In this document: in pieces, positions 1-4,638 of the stretch
Layout of the letters: the number at the start of each line of letters is the position of its first letter
Numbering within the stretch: position 1 is the stretch's first letter
Source of the DNA: an uncultured Ignavibacteria bacterium
GTDB lineage: Bacteria > Bacteroidota > Ignavibacteria > Kapaibacteriales > UBA961
Assembly: GCA_937868245.1 (NCBI GenBank)
Contig: CALMMI010000560.1
Span: 1-5,521 of the forward strand
DNA length: 5,521 bases
Reading direction: 5' to 3'
Notes under the pieces: model-generated
Database searches by the model: none
What the model was told of the DNA's origin: nothing
Seen by the model: only the letters and a program-made list of their open reading frames with translations
Position numbers and translations under genes: made by a program

Positions 1-47
1 CGTTTGCTTTTTAACAGCATCTACACAATAATAGAACAGGAGCAATC

Positions 48-100
48 TGTCCGGCAAACTGTATAGTTCAAATACTGAGGTGTGTCACATTTGCCGGACA
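48..100. repeat. 11-bp inverted repeat, TG...CA type, next to IS3 remnant
   Basis: The arms TGTCCGGCAAA (48-58) and TTTGCCGGACA (90-100) are perfect reverse complements, separated by 31 nt. They begin with TG and end with CA, as IS3-family ends do. The left arm lies 95 nt beyond the stop of the minus-strand transposase fragment, which is where an IS3 right end is expected. The second arm may be an internal hairpin partner or the end of a small deleted element. No second copy occurs in the window, so assignment as an insertion-sequence end is inference. Confidence 0.55.
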
Positions 101-142
101 CGCACTATTTATTTTATCTACGATAGACATGTAAAACTGTGT

Positions 143-272
143 TTAAAATTCATTATGTGTTTGATAACCGATACCTGAATGACGACGTTTTATCTTGTAG
201 TATTCTTCGATATATTCAAATATTTAAAGCACTTAACTTCAACTTCTCATATTGTATCAGATTTGGGTTCAA
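143..272 (-). pseudogene. IS3-family transposase (OrfB) C-terminal remnant, frameshifted
   Basis: Reading the minus strand from 223 down to the TAA at 145-143 gives a 26-residue tail containing IFEYIEEYY, then KRRHSGIGYQT and NEF. This matches the signature end of IS3-family OrfB integrases, typically (I/V)FEYIE-x-(F/Y/W)YN-x-(K/R)R-x-HS-x-LGY-x-(T/S)P-x-EF, which lies just after the catalytic DDE core. An in-frame stop (226-224) precedes it. A second frame, 272-219, reads LNPNLIQYEKLK and resembles the ELI..EK.K stretch usual before IFEYIE, so a one-base frameshift at the AAATATTT run is likely. The rest of the gene, including the catalytic residues, is missing, so it cannot be active. The C-terminal identification is solid; the upstream frame extension is tentative. 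Confidence 0.75.
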
Positions 273-326
273 ATATCAAGACTAAAAATTGAAAACATGG
301 CTGTGAAAGAAGTTTTGACGAAACTG

Positions 327-350
327 AAAATCCCTGAAAAGGGATTTTTT
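327..350 (+). terminator. Rho-independent terminator
   Basis: A 9-bp perfect stem (AAAATCCCT at 327-335, AGGGATTTT at 340-348) closes a GAAA tetraloop and runs into six consecutive T residues at 345-350. The orientation fits transcripts arriving from the left, yet no intact plus-strand gene is visible there. The gene it served may lie outside the window or have been lost with the insertion-sequence decay. Confidence 0.75.
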
Positions 351-368
351 CGTTTATGCTGTATTATC

Positions 369-422
369 AAGGCTTTGTAGATTTTCAAGAATGAGATTCT
401 TGGGGATTTGCAGAGCCTTTTT
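369..422 (+). terminator. Long plus-strand RNA hairpin with U tract, second terminator
   Basis: The arms 369-392 and 396-419 pair over 24 positions around a GAG loop. Eighteen pairs are Watson-Crick and six are G-U in the plus-strand RNA (5'-arm positions 7, 10, 12, 15, 16 and 17). On the minus strand those six become A-C mismatches, so the structure is specific to plus-strand RNA. The arm ends in CCTT followed by further T residues. It sits 19 nt after the first terminator, giving a tandem pair. Confidence 0.7.
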
Positions 423-500
423 ATGCGTATTTGAGGAGATAAGTTGAGTTCTACTTTTGCTTCATTGAGTTTTATTTAGCTTCATTAAGAATAACTTTTT

Positions 501-678
501 GATTGATAGTGCCTGATAGATTCGATGGTTAATACCTTATCCTGTGGCTAAATTGACTTATCACCCTTTCATACTGTTACCCAAAAATCTGAAATGCACT
601 TTAGGATTTTTGAACAAAATGCACTGTACGCTTATCACCCATCTGTAAGACCAATCACATAAATTGATAGTAAAAAGT
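501..678. repeat. Intergenic module A, diverged copy of 4242-4433
   Basis: This non-coding stretch aligns in the same orientation with 4242-4433, as short identical blocks separated by substitutions and small indels. Blocks include TTACCCAAAAA (577-587 versus 4318-4328), CTGTAAG (643-649 versus 4399-4405) and AAAAGTGTTGAAAT (673-686 versus 4428-4441, running into the 13-bp array). Both copies follow a terminator hairpin and end at the 13-bp array. No ORF is visible. The conserved blocks are candidate promoter or regulator sites, but no motif was recognised. Confidence 0.65.
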
Positions 679-769
679 GTTGAAATTGTGCGTTGAAATC
701 GTGCGTTGAAATTGTGCGTTGAAATCGTGCGTTGAAATTGTGCGTTGAAATCGTGCGTTGAAATTGCAC
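679..769. repeat. Tandem array of seven 13-bp units (array A)
   Basis: Seven head-to-tail units of GTTGAAAT(T/C)GTGC begin at 679, 692, 705, 718, 731, 744 and 757. Position 9 alternates strictly T, C, T, C, T, C, T, giving a 26-bp higher-order period, and the last unit ends GCAC instead of GTGC. There are no spacers between units. It lies between module A and the long leader of the three-gene cluster. Its function is unknown; protein-binding iterons or simple slippage expansion are both possible. Confidence 0.95.
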
Positions 770-1336
770 ATTATTAAATTGTTCCATAAATTGATTCTGT
801 GAATTTGATAGAAAAATAAAGTGAGTTGAAGTTATTTCAATTTTCCTCGTATGATTAGTGTATTGGAATATAAAATTTATTACCGTAATTTTTTTCTCAG
901 GATAAGCTTGTACAATATAAAAACTATTTTACTAAACAGTATTTTTAAGTATTCAATTTGTTAAGAGGATTGAAAATGCATTTTTAAAGATCTAGAAATT
1001 TATTGGAAAGCGGTACGATGTATTATTATCAAGTATAGTAGATTCATAGAATTACTCAAAGAAGTTAGTTTCATTTGTCTAAGAATATTATGATGTTGTT
1101 TTAAGATTTTGTGAATGTGGACGTACTCAAAATTGTCAGAACCAAAAAACGATATTTCATTGAGACACATTCTATTGGTTAAATTTATTAGAGTTATTTA
1201 AATAACTGGTTCCTATTCAAATATTAAGAATCGAACTACAAAAAAAAGTAAAAAAAGTAGACTATTCATTGTTAATTCTACTCACAAAGTCTGGGTAGTT
1301 CAATGAATACATTGCTCATTATTAAATTTATATTTT
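770..1336 (+). other. Long AT-rich leader without genes
   Basis: These 567 bp between array A and the first gene contain no ORF of useful length and many stops in all frames. I found no convincing Bacteroidota promoter (TTTG, about 19 nt, TAnnTTTG) or sigma-70 promoter. Visible structure is limited to A tracts near 1239-1260 and the 16-bp palindrome at 1192-1207. It may hold the promoter and 5' untranslated region of the downstream cluster, or decayed sequence. Confidence 0.5.
1192..1207. promoter_or_regulatory. 16-bp perfect palindrome, possible operator
   Basis: AGTTATTTAAATAACT is a perfect palindrome 130 nt upstream of the first gene's ATG. Its symmetry would suit a dimeric regulator, but the DNA around it is very AT-rich and such palindromes arise easily by chance. 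No second copy was seen before the gene at 4639. Confidence 0.25.
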
Positions 1337-2197
1337 ATGGCACTAACAAATTTCTGTGATGTGTTCGCAAGTGTTCACGAAAACGGTTTCAACCGTATTA
1401 TCGAACAAGTAGCTGCACAGCGTCCTTCGCTATTTCATTATGGCACTTCAAGTTTTGTTGATAACCCAAGCCTCCTATGCTGCAAGCCTGCCTGGGTGCA
1501 TCCCGAGGTTATTAAACGAGGGAACCCGATTGTAACTCGGATTCCATATTTGCCAATACCCGGTTACGTAGGAAACTATGGATTGGAGTTTAATTTTTCC
1601 TTGACTAAACTGCAAATAGACTTTTACCCTACAAATAAGTTTAGCTTGCCTGCTGAATTGGGAACCAACTTAAACAAACAGTGTTTTGCAATAAAAGCTG
1701 CTGCATGTGCAGGTATTGCCTGCCCCGACCAGAAAATCCTCGATCAGTTTATTATTTACCCGGAACCGTACAGACCGACAATTGTGATCGGTAAAAAGCG
1801 TAAAGAACAACAACCTGCTTCAACTGAAATCAAAACCCCACAGAGGGGATTTCCTTTTAATAGGGAGAATGTCCTCTGTTTTTCTCTTGAATTATATGTG
1901 GTGCTGAAATTCGAAATGGAAATGTGGAATGGCGAGCCGGTGCTTGGGCTAAAACTTCAAAACTTGGAAATTGTGGATATTAAGCCGGAAGGTTTAGAAA
2001 ACAGTATTGAATGCTACATGAGATCAACATTAAGATTAGGGATACTTCCTCAGTTGAGGGTGGCATTTAATTCTATTGCGCTTACAATCGGTGATTTTAT
2101 AAGCATTGTACCTACGCCAATTTCTGCAAATGTTCCGTTTAATCCATCTGTTGACAACGATACAATTTCTGTTTTTCTTAATCTTCAAACTCCGTAA
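1337..2197 (+). CDS. Uncharacterised 286-aa protein, first gene of cluster
   Basis: I do not recognise a named family. An N-terminal helix (about residues 5-28) carries HENGFNRIIEQV, close to NERAFNKLVDRV in the next gene's product. RPSLFHYGT (29-37) and a CC pair (48-49) follow, with a second cysteine cluster at 116, 124 and 129. Residues 67-98 and 180-282 read as alternating hydrophobic and polar strands; a basic patch, GKKRKEQQ, lies at 152-159. There is no signal peptide or membrane span, so a cytoplasmic or non-classically exported protein is expected. The ATG has no Shine-Dalgarno and is preceded by an AT-rich stretch. The next gene starts 3 nt after the TAA, implying translational coupling. 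A lipid-binding TULIP-like fold (helix packed on long curved sheets) is possible but only a guess. The gene itself is certain; its function is unknown. Confidence 0.88.
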   Translation: MALTNFCDVFASVHENGFNRIIEQVAAQRPSLFHYGTSSFVDNPSLLCCKPAWVHPEVIKRGNPIVTRIPYLPIPGYVGNYGLEFNFSLTKLQIDFYPTNKFSLPAELGTNLNKQCFAIKAAACAGIACPDQKILDQFIIYPEPYRPTIVIGKKRKEQQPASTEIKTPQRGFPFNRENVLCFSLELYVVLKFEMEMWNGEPVLGLKLQNLEIVDIKPEGLENSIECYMRSTLRLGILPQLRVAFNSIALTIGDFISIVPTPISANVPFNPSVDNDTISVFLNLQTP

Positions 2198-2200
2198 TAT

Positions 2201-3118
2201 ATGGCACATATCACAATGGCGGCAAATGAACGTGCTTTTAATAAGCTCGTTGACAGGGTAAGGACTTTGTTTCATCCAACGACTTCGGGCAGCGGAAGTT
2301 TTGGTCCTTTCAGTGTTTCTTATAACGCAGGTGTCAGGTTAGGCAGCGGTTCGATTGACCTTCAAAGCAATGGGACGGTACGGCTTGATGAAATGGATAT
2401 AGTTTATGATCCGCTAAATGTTACATTTGGTATTGATATACCTACTGTTACAATCGGTGGTTTCTGCATTATACCAAAACCATGGCCATGGAGCGGATGT
2501 TTATTACGTGCACCGACTATTACTTTGTTTGGAGATAACCCGGATGCAAGTACTACAATTAATTTTAACGGATTATTTCAAAGCGAAATATCCGGAGCAT
2601 TCAGTGTTGACCCTCGATACTTTAATAATCCATTGAAGGGGACGCTTACTGATCATGACGCTCATGATCTAGGTAGGGCAAATGAATGGCAGTTATATCT
2701 GAATCCTGATTGGGTTGATATAGATATTATAGATGTTGCGGATACTGTCGGTAACATTCTACAGGCAATTGCTGACGGGATTATTGACGCATTACTTGGA
2801 TGGGCACCGGGATGGGCTAGAGATATCGTAAGAGCGATATTGTCGTTTACTATAGATTCGATAAGAGCTGCATTGGATTTAGGGGATGATATAGATGAAT
2901 GGCTAAGCAATTTTTTTGGTATAAGTCTTGGGCTGTTTGACTTTGTTGCGGGTGCTGTAGCAGATTTTTTTGCAAGTCAGTATCCAATATTCCAGTTTGA
3001 AGATCCATTAGAGATACTGCCAGGTTCTGGTGCTTTAATTCCGATTTTAATTCCGGTTCGAAATTTGAACGTGGCTGTGGATGACTCCGAGATGACAATT
3101 TCGGCAGATGTGGGTTAG
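2201..3118 (+). CDS. Uncharacterised 305-aa protein, strand-rich with helical middle
   Basis: No named family is recognised. The N-terminal motif ANERAFNKLVDRV (8-20) parallels the preceding protein. Strand-rich sequence covers about 33-130, including a proline/tryptophan segment IIPKPWPWSGC (90-100) with Cys89 and Cys100. Residues 177-258 form consecutive amphipathic helices rich in Ile, Ala and Trp (DALLGWAPGWARDIVRAI at 196-213), too broken by acidic residues to be clear membrane spans. The C-terminus returns to strands, with VAVDDSEMTISADV (291-304) resembling VDNDTISVFLNL in the neighbour. There is no signal peptide. The ATG at 2201 is chosen for its 3-nt distance from the previous stop and the shared N-terminus; Met6 is an alternative start. 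It is probably coupled to, and may partner or be a distant paralogue of, the first product. The amphipathic middle suggests membrane or lipid contact, which is inference. Confidence 0.88.
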   Translation: MAHITMAANERAFNKLVDRVRTLFHPTTSGSGSFGPFSVSYNAGVRLGSGSIDLQSNGTVRLDEMDIVYDPLNVTFGIDIPTVTIGGFCIIPKPWPWSGCLLRAPTITLFGDNPDASTTINFNGLFQSEISGAFSVDPRYFNNPLKGTLTDHDAHDLGRANEWQLYLNPDWVDIDIIDVADTVGNILQAIADGIIDALLGWAPGWARDIVRAILSFTIDSIRAALDLGDDIDEWLSNFFGISLGLFDFVAGAVADFFASQYPIFQFEDPLEILPGSGALIPILIPVRNLNVAVDDSEMTISADVG

Positions 3119-3161
3119 ATATTATTTGTGACAATATTATATAAAATAGAAAGTTAAAAAG

Positions 3162-3896
3162 ATGAAATCAAGCACAACATTAAATCAATCAATTTTTCGC
3201 AAATTCGGCGGAAGCACAAAAAGTATCAGCAGCTCAATGATTGTTTGTCATCCACTTGAAGTTGGTACTTATCATGGTGTAGTTTATCATAATAACAAAC
3301 AGGTAGGGAGTTTTGTGGTTCATAGCCGTGAAGGGGCAGAAGTATCTCAAGCCGATTTAGATTTGTCAGAGTTTATTTTTAATACAAGCAAACCTTGTGA
3401 TTGCTGTGCTGTGGGTAAAATATACTCTATAGTTCCCGGTGGCTACGCAGTGTTTTTTTCTTCACGGGGTGAGCAGGGTTTTTCTGTAGAGCTCAGTTCC
3501 GAAAAAATTCAAAAAGGCGAAAAACCATATTCAACTCAAGAGCTTAGAAAAGGTGATGTAGTTATAGCTATGGTATTAAGACCCGGAGTTTATGAGGTGT
3601 CTGCCAATAATCAGAAGGCAGAACTTAAGGTTGATGTACCAAAAGATCTTAAGGACTACCAGAAGATTTTGGCTACCCCTATTGCTATTTCACTTTCCGA
3701 TAAAGGATTTAGTAAAGGGTCGTTAGTTACAATGCCCGGACAGGGATTGGTTATAAATTTGGAGGTTGGCGGAAGTGTTGATCTCAAGCTGTTAAAAGCT
3801 ACAGAAATAAAAGTAGAACCTAAAAGAACTATTACCCACCGCTGGGTAAAACCTCAAACTCCAGTATTTAAAAAGAAGAGAATAGAGAACAAATGA
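3162..3896 (+). CDS. Uncharacterised 244-aa beta-rich protein with CDCC motif
   Basis: No family is recognised. Repeated Gly-x-Tyr strand elements appear as VGTYHGVVY (34-42), GGYAVFF (93-99) and RPGVYEV (140-146), followed by AELKVDV, which suggests one or two Ig-like or cupredoxin-like sandwiches. A third strand set lies at MPGQGLVINLEVGGSVDLKLL (191-211). Cysteines are 29 and a CDCC cluster at 79-82; this could bind metal or form disulfides, but no second conserved ligand set is evident. The tail is basic (KPQTPVFKKKR). There is no signal peptide or membrane segment. It starts 43 nt after the previous stop, preceded by an A-rich stretch rather than a clear Shine-Dalgarno, and is probably the last gene of the transcript. 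The next terminator lies 250 nt downstream. Certain as a gene; function unknown. Confidence 0.87.
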   Translation: MKSSTTLNQSIFRKFGGSTKSISSSMIVCHPLEVGTYHGVVYHNNKQVGSFVVHSREGAEVSQADLDLSEFIFNTSKPCDCCAVGKIYSIVPGGYAVFFSSRGEQGFSVELSSEKIQKGEKPYSTQELRKGDVVIAMVLRPGVYEVSANNQKAELKVDVPKDLKDYQKILATPIAISLSDKGFSKGSLVTMPGQGLVINLEVGGSVDLKLLKATEIKVEPKRTITHRWVKPQTPVFKKKRIENK

Positions 3897-4145
3897 ATTT
3901 ATAGTTTATCACACTATGGAACAGCATCTCTGAATTGTCTTGAAATAACCTGATATATTTAGAGTGTATTTGCTGAAAATTTCATTCTTTTCGTTAATCA
4001 TTCTGAATTAGGTTGACGGGTTTCCTGACTGTGATTTCAATGAATTTCATTGAAATAATCTGCTGCATAATTTCAATGTACGGGATAATATTCATTACTC
4101 GTTTGTAGAAATCAGCAATGTTGAAAAAAATACAAATTAGAAACT
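3897..4145 (+). other. Gene-free stretch between the cluster and its terminator
   Basis: No ORF of useful length is seen in this 249-nt stretch. It contains one inverted repeat (4034-4056) and a further copy of the same 9-mer, ATTTCAATG, at 4070-4078. It is best read as a 3' untranslated region running to the terminator at 4146. An unannotated small RNA cannot be excluded. Confidence 0.5.
4034..4056. repeat. 10-bp inverted repeat with 3-nt loop
   Basis: ATTTCAATGA (4034-4043) and TCATTGAAAT (4047-4056) are perfect reverse complements around ATT. There is no T tract after it, so it is not a terminator. It could be an mRNA-stabilising hairpin in the 3' region or a protein-binding palindrome. 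A third ATTTCAATG occurs at 4070-4078. Confidence 0.6.
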
Positions 4146-4190
4146 AAAGCTTGACGAACAGGAAATTGTTCGTCGAGCTTTTCTTTTTAT
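4146..4190 (+). terminator. Strong Rho-independent terminator
   Basis: A 15-bp stem (4146-4160 with 4167-4181) has one G-U pair and a 6-nt GGAAAT loop, and is followed by TTTTCTTTTT-type sequence to 4188. It would end the transcript of the three-gene cluster. It isolates the cluster from the gene at 4639, which must then have its own promoter in module B or after it. The long A/T-flanked stem may also work for minus-strand transcripts. Confidence 0.88.
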
Positions 4191-4241
4191 ATCATCAACT
4201 GTGGTTTGAATTTTCAATAGACTGATTTTGGAAAACATTAT

Positions 4242-4433
4242 GAATGAAAGAGCCCAATTGATTTGATAGTTTATCCCCTGTTCGGTAGCTATACATACTT
4301 AACCTCATCCCATACAATTACCCAAAAAACTGTATAACATTTATTAAGATATTTTGAATAAAATACGCTTAATACATACAATTCAAAAAATAAGTCTGCT
4401 GTAAGTCTAATGATATAAATGAATTGCAAAAGT
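4242..4433. repeat. Intergenic module B, diverged copy of 501-678
   Basis: Same orientation and block order as module A: a GA-TGA-AG-GCC start, CATAC..TTACCCAAAAA (4311-4328), TTTTGAA-AAAAT (4352-4363), CTGTAAG (4399-4405), then AAAAGTGTTGAAAT entering the 13-bp units. Substitutions and small indels separate the blocks, so the duplication is old while some blocks are conserved. It follows the 4146 terminator and precedes the DUF2589 gene, so a shared promoter or operator is a reasonable inference. Confidence 0.65.
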
Positions 4434-4485
4434 GTTGAAATCGTGCGTTGAAATCGTGCGTTGAAATCGTGCGTTGGGCTTGTGA
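4434..4485. repeat. Tandem array of 13-bp units (array B)
   Basis: Three perfect GTTGAAATCGTGC units start at 4434, 4447 and 4460. A degenerate fourth, GTTGGGCTTGTGA, spans 4473-4485. All three intact units carry C at position 9, unlike the alternating T/C of array A, so the two arrays have different unit histories. The array lies 153 nt before the ATG of the DUF2589 gene. Confidence 0.93.
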
Positions 4486-4626
4486 TGTTGTAATTATTGT
4501 GTTAAGTTATGAAGTAATATTTTTAATCATCTGAAATATTGCAGGGGATCTCAACTAAAATTTAACACATAATATATTAGTGTAAACGGGTATGCCGAAA
4601 ACCGAGTAGAGTAGGCAAAACAAACT

Positions 4627-4630
4627 GGAG
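4627..4630 (+). promoter_or_regulatory. Shine-Dalgarno GGAG for the DUF2589 gene
   Basis: GGAG lies 8 nt before the ATG at 4639, and an in-frame TAG at 4612-4614 excludes any start further upstream. It is the only clear Shine-Dalgarno in the window; the three genes of the left cluster lack one. This suggests the last gene is translated more strongly or is regulated differently. Confidence 0.7.
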
Positions 4631-4638
4631 TTACTTAT

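Noticed and set aside
297..380. 27-residue plus-strand ORF starting MAVKEVLTKL
   Set aside because: It overlaps the first terminator hairpin completely and ends inside the second, has no ribosome binding site, and its codons are largely the hairpin arms.
679..769. CRISPR array
   Set aside because: The 13-bp units are contiguous with no spacers, and no cas gene is in view. These are simple tandem repeats.
679..769. Plasmid iterons or oriC 13-mers
   Set aside because: Iterons are usually longer (about 17-22 bp), the unit does not resemble AT-rich oriC 13-mers, and there is no rep or dnaA gene nearby.
770..1336. Bacteroidota-type promoter (TTTG, then TAnnTTTG)
   Set aside because: Only partial matches are present at wrong spacing in very AT-rich DNA, so no specific promoter could be defended.
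2036..2275. Minus-strand 79-codon ORF
   Set aside because: It lies across two well-supported plus-strand genes and its product is Lys/Arg/Asn/Cys-rich low-quality sequence: a shadow frame.
2773..2976. Transmembrane segments in the 305-aa protein
   Set aside because: The hydrophobic stretches are regularly interrupted by Asp and Arg, so they read as amphipathic helices rather than membrane spans.
2418..3134. Alternative ORFs inside or opposite the 305-aa gene (2418-2636 plus, 2662-2910 minus, 2850-3134 minus)
   Set aside because: All overlap the coherent 305-aa reading frame and show no family motif or start signal.
4117..4147. Short ORF MLKKIQIRN before the terminator
   Set aside because: It is nine residues long, with no ribosome binding site and no context suggesting a leader peptide.
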